A stretch of DNA of 15,055 bases from Silvimonas sp. JCM 19000 (lineage in GTDB: Bacteria; Pseudomonadota; Gammaproteobacteria; Burkholderiales; Chitinibacteraceae): NCBI GenBank assembly GCA_001313065.1, contig BBFD01000071.1:1-15055 (forward strand), in the 5' to 3' direction. Both the position numbers and the translations under genes were made by a program. The notes beneath the pieces were generated by a model. The model had not been told where the DNA came from. It did not search any database and saw nothing but the letters and a program-made list of their open reading frames with translations. This document shows positions 7,809 to 15,055 of the stretch, piece after piece (position 1 is the first letter of the stretch; every line of letters begins with the position of its first letter).

Positions 7809-8885
7809 TTATTCATAAGTAAATGTCAGCGTTGCGGTGGCGCTGTAGCTACCCACATTGATCGGCACCGGCGGCGACATATTGCTGCCGGTTTCGATCA
7901 CCGTAGCGTTGAGCGGAATCGACGTATTGCCGTTCTGCAATTGCGCCACGGCGTAGGCCGTGCCCATGGCCAACACCTGGCCGCCGTCGCGGGTGCTCAC
8001 TTCAATGCCGATGCCCGCGTTGTGCCCGTCGCTGCTCCATGCCGTGATATAGGGCGCGGTGGCGGGGACGGAGGGCGCGGTTTTGGTGTCGTCCAGCCGC
8101 AGGCTGGTCTGGTTGGCCACGCCGCTGCCACCGCGTGAACAAATCATGTCGATATTGAAGGCAAAGGTCGCCCCCCGGCTGCTGCTGCCGAGCAAATGCA
8201 CATCCGGCAAGGGCACCACCACGGGGTTGGTTTTGAGTACGCAGGTGGGATAAGTCTCTACTACCGTCGACAGGTAGGGCGTATCCAGCGTGAAGATCAT
8301 CGTGCAGCTGTCGTCCGGTACCGGCGTGCTGCACGCGGCGAACTCACCGAGTCGCAGGCGGCTGAGATCGACTACGGTGGGGAGCGATGCATCGACCTTG
8401 GTGAACTCTGCATACATAAAGTCCGGCGCGGTGCTGTCGAAACGTAAGGAGTTCGCGTATTGGTTGTTATGCGGGTCGCCAGTACTTGATTGCCCGACAA
8501 GGCCCGGAAAATATACCCGATTGCCAGCGCTATCCCGGCCCGCATACAAGGTGTAGCTCAAACCCGGCACGCCGCTCAAAGTGTGCGTTGTTGATGCGTT
8601 CTGGCCGCGCACGATGCCTGCCAGATAGAACGGTTGGTTGCATTCGATGCGCCACTGTTTGCCAGCCGAAGGATTGCCGGGGACGGTAGGCAAATGCCCG
8701 CCGACCGGGAAGTCGGGTGCGAGCCGCATGATGTTGGGCATCGGATAACGGAAAATGTAGCCGCCGAAGGAAGTTGTGTCGCCAAAGTACGATGTACAAG
8801 ACATGCCCCAGCCCGGACTGCTGGCGCAGGTGCCAAGCAACGCCCACAGCGCAAGCGGCGCCGCCGTGCCCAGCCGCTCCTTCAT
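7809..8885 (-). CDS. Two-domain fimbrial tip adhesin
   Basis: Probable tip adhesin, secreted to the periplasm and placed at the fimbrial tip by the chaperone-usher system. The 358 residues comprise a signal peptide (1 to about 28), an N-terminal receptor-binding domain with cysteines 30/82 and 185/194, and a C-terminal pilin domain with Cys215/Cys249, closing in alternating ATATLTFTYE, the strand recognised by the chaperone. This matches FimH/PapG-type architecture, but the lectin domain shows no motif I recognise, so the ligand is unknown. It is the last gene of the operon, and its ATG overlaps the chaperone TGA (ATGA at 8885-8882). It is one of only two operon genes with no frame break. It is GC-rich compared with the chaperone 5' half. 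Confidence 0.83.
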   Translation of the reverse strand: MKERLGTAAPLALWALLGTCASSPGWGMSCTSYFGDTTSFGGYIFRYPMPNIMRLAPDFPVGGHLPTVPGNPSAGKQWRIECNQPFYLAGIVRGQNASTTHTLSGVPGLSYTLYAGRDSAGNRVYFPGLVGQSSTGDPHNNQYANSLRFDSTAPDFMYAEFTKVDASLPTVVDLSRLRLGEFAACSTPVPDDSCTMIFTLDTPYLSTVVETYPTCVLKTNPVVVPLPDVHLLGSSSRGATFAFNIDMICSRGGSGVANQTSLRLDDTKTAPSVPATAPYITAWSSDGHNAGIGIEVSTRDGGQVLAMGTAYAVAQLQNGNTSIPLNATVIETGSNMSPPVPINVGSYSATATLTFTYE

Positions 8886-9641
8886 TTGCCGGTGGCCGCC
8901 AACGTCGCCTTATGCTCCGCCGGACCGCCATAATCGTTTACCGTGGTGTACTGAAACGCGGTACCACTCGCCACACCGCCCCCTTTGAGCACGATCTGAT
9001 GCGTCTCGCCCGGCCCCAGCATATCGTCCTGATCGGTGCTGGTTTTGCCGTCCGGGCCGGCTTCCACCCGCACCACCGTGATGTAATAAGGCTGGGATTA
9101 TGCGCCGACAGGATGGTCTGGCCGCCGCTGCTGGAGACCAGATGCCAGACCAGTTGCTGCGCCGCCACTTCAGGCGTGGGCTTGAGATGGGCGGGTCGGT
9201 AAAAGAATTTGATCCGGGTACGAAACGCCATGCGCAACTGATTGGTCGTTGCTTCAGAGGCAGTGGCTTTGGGCGGCACTTCTAATGAATTAAGCCAGAA
9301 CAAAGACTCTTTATCTTTGGGTAATGCTTCACCGGTATAAGCAATACGCAATGTTTGCGATTTATCCGGATCAATTCGCATAACCGGTGGCGTAATGGTA
9401 AACGGCAAATCGATGGTATCGGGCTCGGCTTTACTGTCGCCATTATCCAGCCAGACCTGGATCAAGGCAGGAGAAACACCGGCATTGGATAATTTGACGG
9501 TAATTTCTTTTTTTGCGGCGCGTCATAAATAACCCGGGTACTGGCGATAATCACCGAAGCGAGCGCTGGCGCGGCGGCAACGCTCAGTACACTGAGTGCA
9601 ATACCCAAGGGTAAAGCCGTTTTAATTTTGATTGCGCCCAC
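8882..9641 (-). CDS. Periplasmic fimbrial chaperone (PapD/FimC family), frame-broken
   Basis: Immunoglobulin-fold chaperone that donates a strand to unfinished pilins and hands them to the usher. I place the start at GTG 9641 because GGAGGG lies seven bases upstream; an in-frame ATG exists further up at 9659. A signal peptide ends at ALAS (about residue 28), followed by STRVIYDAP. The conserved chaperone stretch PKDKESLFWLNSLEVPP (about 95-111) and RTRIKFFYRP identify the family. Frame changes are required at the T7 run 9509-9515 (PQK..EITVKLSN) and near 9092 (one C lost, giving NPSPYYITVVR). Length is about 254 residues, as usual. It lies after the usher, the Pap-like order, not the Fim-like order. 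Confidence 0.88.
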
Positions 9642-9683
9642 AATAATCCCTCCATACATTGATGAACGCGCAATCAAATATTG

Positions 9684-9860
9684 CTATGCGCGGTTGAACA
9701 ACGTTTGCTGGTGTGGATTAAGCTTTAATAAAAAAATAATCAGAGCGGATATCCGGATGGCGTATTCGGCAAGACGAATGGCACATGAATATTGACCAAT
9801 ATAATTGCTGATCCAATCAAGCCAGGGCGAAATTCGTCGCTGAGTCCATCTCTTTTCCAT
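9684..9860 (-). CDS. Possible 58-residue ORF between usher and chaperone
   Basis: The usher stop TAA (9862-9860) overlaps an ATG as TAATG, opening MEKRWTQRRISPWLDWIS and running to TAG at 9686-9684. The product has a basic, Trp-rich N-terminus and one hydrophobic stretch (ISALIIFLLKL) near the C-terminus, which could be a membrane segment. I recognise no family. The stop/start overlap and the size of the gap argue mildly for translation. The low GC and the lack of a strong ribosome binding site argue that this may simply be a spacer. Confidence 0.25.
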   Translation of the reverse strand: MEKRWTQRRISPWLDWISNYIGQYSCAIRLAEYAIRISALIIFLLKLNPHQQTLFNRA

Positions 9861-12408
9861 TACAAACACACCCCAGTCGCTGCCGCATAGCCGGAGCTCG
9901 ACGCCGTACTGGCCGCAGGCAAGACATAACTTAACTGGCAAGTATGGGTTTCAGCTTCGCCCCAGCGCACGGTCAGGTCGCCCTGATCGCTACTCAGGCC
10001 GGTGAGCAAGATGCGCCCACCCTGGCCGACCACGCCGAGCACTTCGCCGGCGGCGTTGACCACTTCCGCCCCGAACGGCAGCGGCGTGCCGTCCGCTTGC
10101 GTAGTCTTGAGCGAGGCATTGCGGCCTTGGGTGCGGCTGGTCTCAAACTGCGCCACGGTCACCGCGCCCAAGGTGGGGATTACCGTTTGCTGGGTGCTTT
10201 TCAGCTCGGTGCCCATATCGATGCCCTTGGGGTCGATCTCGATGGTGTTGCGGCTATAGGCTGCAGATTGGCGGCCAGCGCATGGCCCCAGCGGTCCACC
10301 TTTAACCCGCTGGCGCTGGTGACTCGTGCACCTGCCGCATCCTTGGCTTCTACGATAGCCACGGTCTCGCCCATGCTGGGTGTCAACAACACGCCGCCCG
10401 CATAGCCAACCACACCACCGGCCATGCCAAAGCCCAACTGACTATTGCCACCGCTATGGCTGGCGCTGGCATTGAGCGCGCTGAAGCGCGTGTTGTAGGC
10501 CGCGCTGGCACTTACGTCATTGCTATTGCCTTGTTGCATCCGGTTGGCGGCCAGGCCCACGTTGTAGCTGAGCGGATTGTCTTCTGCGCCCACATAGCCC
10601 CCCAGGTTTTGCTGCAACTGGGTGCCGGCGGCATCGCGCTGCACCGACGTGGTCACGCTGGTGTACTTGCCGGCAAAATCGAGCGGCACATTCAGACTGA
10701 GCATGGCGCGGGTATTCCAGCGCTCGGCGCTGTAATCAAAATCGCGATTCAGCGACGCACCCAAGCCCACGCCGTGCCACGTGGCGTTATAACCGGCGGC
10801 GTATTGGGTGTTGCGGCCGGCTGATCCCAGTAATTCTGCACTGAGCCATTCAGATAAAACGCGCCATAACCGTGGGGCAGGTTCTGGTTAATGGTGGCTT
10901 CCAGCCGTCCGCGTTGCGTGCCGCCCATGGCATTGCTGCGTTGCTGCTGATCCAGGTCACGCAGCAGCATGGCATCCCGCACATTCAAAAAGCCTTGGGT
11001 CGAATAACGATAAGCCGCCAGCACCACATTGGTATCGGTTGCCGCTACTGCGTGCGAATAGCTCAGCCGCATGCTGGCGCCAGTACGGTCATCGATGTTC
11101 TGCAGCGCAGTGCGGGCACCGGTCAGATCCAGGCCGAACGCGCCATAGCTGGTGTTGAGCGCCACGCCGCCGGTGGCCGATTGATAACCCTGGCCCGCCA
11201 GGGCGCCCGCATAAACGGACAACTGGTTGCTCACCCCATGCTTGACCGTACCCTGCGCCAGCCATGGCAGATTGTTGAGCGTCAGGTCGTGATATTGCCC
11301 GGCCGACACGGCATATTGCGTCACGCCCTGACGTACCGCGTTGACGCTGGCGGAGTAGGGCAGGCTTTGCGTGTGTTCGCTGCCGTCGGCTTCTGTCACC
11401 ACCACTTGCAGATCACCGCCATAGCCGGTCGGGTACAGATCGCTGATGGTGAAGGGGCCGGGCGCGACTGTTGTCTCATAAATAACGTTGCCGTTCTGCA
11501 GCACCCGCACGCGGGCGTTGCTACTGGCGATACCGTGCACCGTCGGCGCAAAGCCGCGCCGCGATTCCGGTTGCATGCGTTCATCGCTGGCCAACAGGGC
11601 TCCGCGCAGGGCGTAACTGTCAAAAAATCTGGCCGTCGGTAAAGGCATCGCCCACGGTTAACTGGCTTTCAAGCCTGGGAATCGCGCGTTGCAGATTGGT
11701 TTGTATGGGTTGGTATTGCAGCGGCCCATTGTCATTGCTGGATATATTGCCCTGATGCCGAAATCGCCACGGGCCCATATTGATGCCTGCGGTCAAACCG
11801 ACATAGGCGTCGTTTTGCTGACCACCTTGATTGCGGCTGCGATAAAAAATTGCTGGTGTATTGCAGCGTTGCCGCATTAACGCCGTTATCCCAATAGCGC
11901 GGATCAACATAACCGCGTGCATTTGAAATCAACATGGCTTGCGGAATACTGATATCCAGCAGCTGTTCGCTGTTGTCGAATTCCACTTTGGCGTGCGGAA
12001 CCAGCTCGGGCAATTTCAGGCAGGTGTCCGGCTGGCTTGCGGCCAGCAATGCTGTGCTTTCCGGCAGCAAGGCTACGCGGTTAACACCGGCTCGATCCAG
12101 CATTTCGGGGGTAAAACAAACCTGCGTATCGCCGGATTCGTTACCCCGCAATTCAAAGCCTATTTTTTTCCGATCGAAACTGAATTCACTTTGCCATCTA
12201 CATTGTATTTGCCGGGCAGGGCCGCATTACCTTTGCGAAAGCGCGCCAGATTGATATTGCGCTTTCCTAAAAAGTCACCATCAAATTCCACTTCGGCCGG
12301 CGGATTGCTGACTGTGGCGCGTACCACGCCGGGCGCACATGCAAACACAATGGCTGCACATAAAGCCCAGGTATGGAGAGATCGATTTGATCGATTACGC
12401 TTGACCAT
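9860..12408 (-). CDS. Outer membrane fimbrial usher (PapC/FimD family), frame-broken
   Basis: Outer-membrane assembly pore that recruits chaperone-pilin complexes and extrudes the fibre, about 850 residues after repair. GAAGG at 12418-12422 precedes ATG 12408, followed by a signal peptide to VVRA (about residue 31). The N-terminal domain shows VEFDGDFLGKR, LARFRKGNAALPGKYNVD, the Cys pair QVCF/DTCLKL, ISIPQAM and YWDNGVNA, all usher hallmarks. The barrel includes LRGALLASDERMQPESRRGF and ISDLYPTGYGGDL. The C-terminal domain has PFGAEVVNAAGEVLGVVGQ and THTCQLSYVL. Frame changes occur at the T7 run 12162-12168, the A run near 11845-11850, the A6 run 11622-11627, and near 10820 and 10260. Each break rejoins conserved usher sequence in the next frame. 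Confidence 0.9.
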
Positions 12409-12476
12409 GATGGATAACCTTCAGAGTAATGCTGTGATAAGAAAATCCGGCAAAGAGGGTGGATAAATCAGGCGTG

Positions 12477-12500
12477 GGCGGCGTTTTACAGACCGCCGCC
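12477..12500 (-). terminator. GC-rich hairpin between pilins and usher
   Basis: A perfect 7-bp stem, GGCGGCG (12477-12483) with CGCCGCC (12494-12500) around a 10-base loop, lies between the second pilin stop and the usher start. In the transcript (minus strand) no U run follows. In many fimbrial operons a hairpin here limits usher expression relative to pilin by attenuation or mRNA processing. That role is inferred from position. The rest of the 124-base gap shows only the usher ribosome binding site. Confidence 0.5.
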
Positions 12501-12532
12501 TGGCCTGCTGCGGGCACTCATACGCTGCGCTA

Positions 12533-13060
12533 TTACGGATAAATAATCGTGTAATTGGCGGCCACCGAAACCGAACCGGTGCCTAGCGTGCTGACTTTGG
12601 GCGTGATGTATTGGGCGTAATAATCCAGCGTGGCGTTACCGCCCGAAATAGCAACCGCCTTGGACTTCTGCGCCGCATCCAGCACCCCGAAAACCACGGG
12701 TGTGGTGGCGTCGGATTCCAGTACCTGCACTTGTAGCGATGTCACGGCAGTCTTCAGGTTGGCGTCTTCTACCACTACGCCGGAACCCGGTTCAAAGTAG
12801 GTATGCACATTGCCGGTGAGCGAGCCGCAGCCGGTCAACGCGATGGTGAATTTGGTGCGTCCGGCGGTGGCTTTGTCGGTGAGCATTGAGGTCTTGCTCA
12901 CCGTGGGCAACGGCACGGCAATGGCCGGCGTACCGCCGTTGATCTTGCAGGTGGTGGCGAGGATTTTGCCGTTAATGCTAATTACACCATCCGAAGCCTG
13001 CGCACCCGCAGCCAGGCCTAATGCCATCAAACCTGCGACAAGAAGGGTTTTGGATTTCAT
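12533..13060 (-). CDS. Type 1-like fimbrial subunit (second pilin)
   Basis: Pilin of 175 residues, no frame break. A signal peptide ends at AQA (residue 22), followed by the N-terminal donor strand DGVISINGKI. Cys38 and Cys78 form the conserved pilin disulfide (TTCKING and LTGCGS). TYFEPGSGV is the conserved mid-segment and the protein closes with ANYTIIYP, an alternating hydrophobic beta strand with aromatic end for chaperone binding. AAAGG about eight bases upstream supports the start. It lies 85 bases after the first pilin, to which it is clearly related but not a recent copy. Which of the two forms the main shaft cannot be told; the other may be an adaptor or alternative major subunit. 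Confidence 0.9.
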   Translation of the reverse strand: MKSKTLLVAGLMALGLAAGAQASDGVISINGKILATTCKINGGTPAIAVPLPTVSKTSMLTDKATAGRTKFTIALTGCGSLTGNVHTYFEPGSGVVVEDANLKTAVTSLQVQVLESDATTPVVFGVLDAAQKSKAVAISGGNATLDYYAQYITPKVSTLGTGSVSVAANYTIIYP

Positions 13061-13145
13061 TTGAGTAACCTTTAAATTAATGCGAAGAGATATTAAATTT
13101 CGCCTATGCGATCGCGTTTAACATTGCCGCAATCGACCCGGTGAA

Positions 13146-13688
13146 TTACGGATAGCGAATGCTATAAGTGACACTGGTCTTGACATCACCACCACCCACC
13201 GCCGCGGCAGTGGCGGCGTATTGCGCTTCATAGGTCATTGTGGCTTTGCCGTTGGCATCGATGGTCACGCTTTTAACGTTTTGCGAGCCATCACTTTTAC
13301 CCAGCGTGATTTTGGATTTATCCGCATTCAACAAACCGACCTGGATATTGGTGGCAGTGCCGCTATTGATCAGACGGCCCGAAGCGGTATCCACCTGCGG
13401 GCCCGCTTCAAAATAGGTATATACATTGCCCGATTTGGGATTACATGCGCTCAGCATAAATCGAAATTCTTGTCGCCGCTGGTATCGCCCGCTGCTTTGA
13501 ATGCGGTATTGGCAACGTTGGGCAAAGTTACAGTAAACGTTGAACCACCTTCGCTACTGGCAATAGTGCAGGTGGATGCAGTGACCTTGCCGGTAAAAGT
13601 AATGGTGCCATCTGCGGCAAATGCGCTGGCGCTTATGCCCAGGCCCACGCTGATTGCCATAAGCGCGACTGCTTTTTTTCATAAACAT
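13146..13688 (-). CDS. Type 1-like fimbrial subunit (first pilin), frame-broken
   Basis: First gene of the fimbrial operon, about 181 residues once repaired. ATG 13688 is preceded by AAAGG with seven-base spacing. The product starts MFMKKAVALM, a signal peptide to about ASAFA (residue 24), then the donor strand ADGTITFTGKV. The pilin disulfide is Cys40 (STCTI) with Cys82 (LSACNP), and VYTYFEAGPQVD matches the second pilin's TYFEPG segment. The C-terminus TSVTYSIRYP is the chaperone-recognised strand. Repairs needed are one A removed in the run 13673-13679 and one T added near 13457. First position and classic pilin features make it the likely major subunit. Confidence 0.88.
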
Positions 13689-13713
13689 GGTGTTACCTTT
13701 TTTTCAGAAGTTT

Positions 13714-13735
13714 ATTGGCTCCGCCCAATGCGGAG
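13714..13735 (-). promoter_or_regulatory. Interleaved alternative hairpins in the fimbrial leader
   Basis: Read on the minus strand, the leader has CTCCGC-ATTGG-GCGGAG-CCAAT with no spacers, ending 25 bases before the first pilin ATG. CTCCGC pairs with GCGGAG over six bases, or ATTGG pairs with CCAAT over five. With zero-length loops the two stems should exclude one another. This could set translation or transcript elongation of the operon, but no ligand or T run is evident. Confidence 0.4.
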
Positions 13736-14162
13736 GTCTGCGCAGAAGTGGAATAGCCGTGCTGCGAACATTGCATGCAGCGCAATGGTGGGATATCCAC
13801 ATGGGCGCTTTGCCTGGATGCCGAATGCCAATGCCGGATTAATTGAATGACACTACGCAGCTCAACCCGCTGCAGCAGTCGCATTAATTACGGTATTAAC
13901 TTTCGGGGGCAGACAGTGCAGGACGAACTTTAGTCATCGACCCGAAATGACCACATGGGACGGCTCTTAATAAAATGTTTCTGCGAATTTGTTACATCCG
14001 GGCGTATCCGCGCTGCAACCCAGCAACGGTGCGGTTGTTGCGGCCAGAGCGGCGCGTTGAGGGCGACTTTTAACCGCTTGTGACGTAATCGCTTAAGATA
14101 AATCCTGCTGCACGTGGCCCCGGCCGTGCCGCCCCATTTTTTTATTCCACCGGACACCGCTT
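13736..14162. other. Divergent intergenic region, promoters expected
   Basis: About 430 bases separate the fimbrial operon (leftward) from the beta-helix gene (rightward). Open frames here lack family features. On the minus strand TTGAGC and, 17 bases on, TTAATC (in the 13837-13866 segment) make a weak promoter candidate for the fimbriae. On the plus strand TTGTGA with TAAATC near 14080-14105 is a weak candidate for the gene at 14163. ATTGC-N7-GCAAT near 13775 is a small inverted repeat. The region is less GC-rich than the flanking genes. I see no invertible-switch repeats of the fim type. Confidence 0.4.
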
Positions 14163-14749
14163 ATGACCCAGCCCGCTCGCCCGCAACCCCTTATTGACCC
14201 CAGCGCGCACATCGCAGCCAGCGCCATCATCGAAGGGGCCGTCGAAATCGGCGCGCACAGTGTCATCGGCCATGGCGCCGTGCTGGTGGCCGAAGGCGGC
14301 ACCGTGCGCATCGGCGCGCATTGCGTGGTGATGGAGAACAGCGTCATCCGCAGCACCAGCCACAACAACTGCACGTTGGGCAACCATGTGATGGTGGGGC
14401 CGCATTGCCACCTCAGCGGCTGTGTTATCGGCGACGAAGTCTTTGTCGCCACCGGCGTTTGCGTGTTCAATGGCGCGCAGATTGGCGCGGGCGCGGAATT
14501 GCGCATCAACGCCGTTGTGCATATCAAAACGCATGTGGCCGCGGGCACACGGTGCCGATAGGCTGGGTGGCGGTGGGCAACCCGGCGCAACTGTTCTCCG
14601 CCGACCAGCACGACGCCATCTGGGCGGTGCAGCAGCCGCTGGATTTTCCCGGCTATGTGTTTGGCGTTGATCGCAACAGCGACGGCGTAATGCGGCAGAT
14701 TACTGAGCGCTACGCTGCGTTTCTGGCGCGCCAGCGCAGCGCCGACTGA
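14163..14749 (+). CDS. Gamma-carbonic-anhydrase-like / hexapeptide-repeat protein, frame-broken
   Basis: Cytoplasmic trimeric left-handed beta-helix protein, about 196 residues. Hexapeptide repeats run from about residue 12 to 140 (IDPSAHIAASA, VEIGAHSVIGHGAV, VRIGAHCVVMENSVI, IGDEVFVATGV). His67, His75, His81 and His83 in the HNNCTLGNHVMVGPHCHL segment are possible metal ligands, as in gamma-class carbonic anhydrases, but an acetyltransferase of the same fold is possible. The C-terminal helix (ITERYAAFLARQ) is typical of the fold. One C is missing near 14548, restoring AAGTTVPIGWVAVGNPA. No strong ribosome binding site is visible before ATG 14163. The antiporter gene starts 33 bases after the stop, possibly the same operon. 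Confidence 0.8.
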
Positions 14750-14782
14750 CCCTGAAACTGAGCTCTTGATGGATAACCGCAC

Positions 14783-15055
14783 ATGAACTTCCTGAACCAG
14801 GCCTTGTTGATCCTGGCATTGCCGCTGGTGGTGTGGTGGCCGCTGCGCCGCGTGATGCCGCTGGTGCTGTCGCAGATTTTATGCGGCATCGCCATCGGCC
14901 CCAGCGTGCTGGGCCACCTGGCGCCTGCGGCGTTTGCGCAGATTTTTCCCAGCGGCACTTTGGCGCCTTGGGCGGGATTTCGAGCCTTGCCGTGGTCTGC
15001 GTCGGCTTTATCGCGGCATGGAACTGGATATCGACGAACTGCGCCACCAGGCGCG
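14783..15055 (+). CDS. Cation/proton antiporter (Kef/NhaP-like), 5' end, frame-broken
   Basis: The first 90 or so residues of an inner-membrane monovalent cation:proton antiporter, cut by the window end. It begins MNFLNQALLILALPLVVWWP (first membrane segment), followed by SQILCGIAIGPSVLGHL, the second segment with the GPSVLG motif typical of Na+/H+ exchanger (PF00999) proteins, and, after adding one C near 14966 and one G near 15015, ISSLAVVCVGFIAGMELD, the third segment with the family's 'aGmeld' end. GGAT at 14771-14774 is a weak ribosome binding site. The full protein would have 10-13 membrane helices; whether a regulatory TrkA domain follows is outside the window. Confidence 0.75.
   Translation, partial: MNFLNQALLILALPLVVWWPLRRVMPLVLSQILCGIAIGPSVLGHLAPAAFAQIFPSGTLAPWAGFRALPWSASALSRHGTGYRRTAPPGA

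Noticed and set aside
12533..13688. Recent tandem duplication of pilin genes
   Set aside because: The two pilins share fold signatures (Cys pair, TYFE segment, C-terminal strand) but differ widely elsewhere, so any duplication is old.
13689..14162. Invertible promoter (fimS-like phase switch)
   Set aside because: I found no pair of matching inverted repeats of useful length flanking a promoter-sized segment, and no recombinase gene is nearby.

Overview
The window looks like part of a GC-rich betaproteobacterial chromosome. This rests on the lutABC and rhamnose-type ABC genes, the GGAG-like ribosome binding sites, tightly overlapping (ATGA) operon genes and GC-biased codons. A Neisseriales-like host is a guess and no marker gene fixes the taxon. 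A dominant technical feature is about 30 apparent single- or double-base indels. Many sit in A/T runs of 6-8 bases and the others mostly look like a lost G or C. They break nearly every gene. Because they hit unrelated housekeeping-type genes equally and the conserved protein resumes at once in another frame, I treat them as read/assembly errors. Genes are annotated as whole units with the breakpoints stated.

Region 1 (1-6327, + strand) is a sugar import and lactate oxidation cluster. It holds the 3' end of an ABC ATPase, two sugar permeases (rhaP/rhaQ-like), a rhamnose-type periplasmic binding protein (rhaS-like), then lutA, lutB and lutC. L-rhamnose breakdown by the isomerase pathway gives L-lactaldehyde, which is oxidised to L-lactate, and LutABC oxidises lactate to pyruvate. 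The cluster therefore plausibly imports rhamnose and clears its C3 product. Two copies of a nested-palindrome repeat element, each end carrying GGTGGGTC-N2-GACCCACC, follow rhaQ and overlap the 3' end of lutC. They bracket rhaS-lutABC.

Region 2 (6328-7786) is a short accessory patch. It has a small unrecognised minus-strand ORF, a frame-broken HigA/XRE-type antitoxin with no visible toxin partner, and a DkgA-type aldo/keto reductase with an inverted repeat just upstream of its start.

Region 3 (7809-13688, minus strand) is a complete chaperone-usher fimbrial operon. Reading with transcription it is pilin, pilin, hairpin, usher, a possible 58-residue ORF overlapping the usher stop, chaperone, two-domain tip adhesin. 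Base composition dips around the chaperone/usher junction.

Region 4 (13689-15055) holds a divergent intergenic region with a compact alternative-hairpin leader in front of the first pilin, a left-handed beta-helix gamma-carbonic-anhydrase-like protein, and the 5' end of a cation/proton antiporter. I saw no rRNA, tRNA, CRISPR array, transposase or phage gene.
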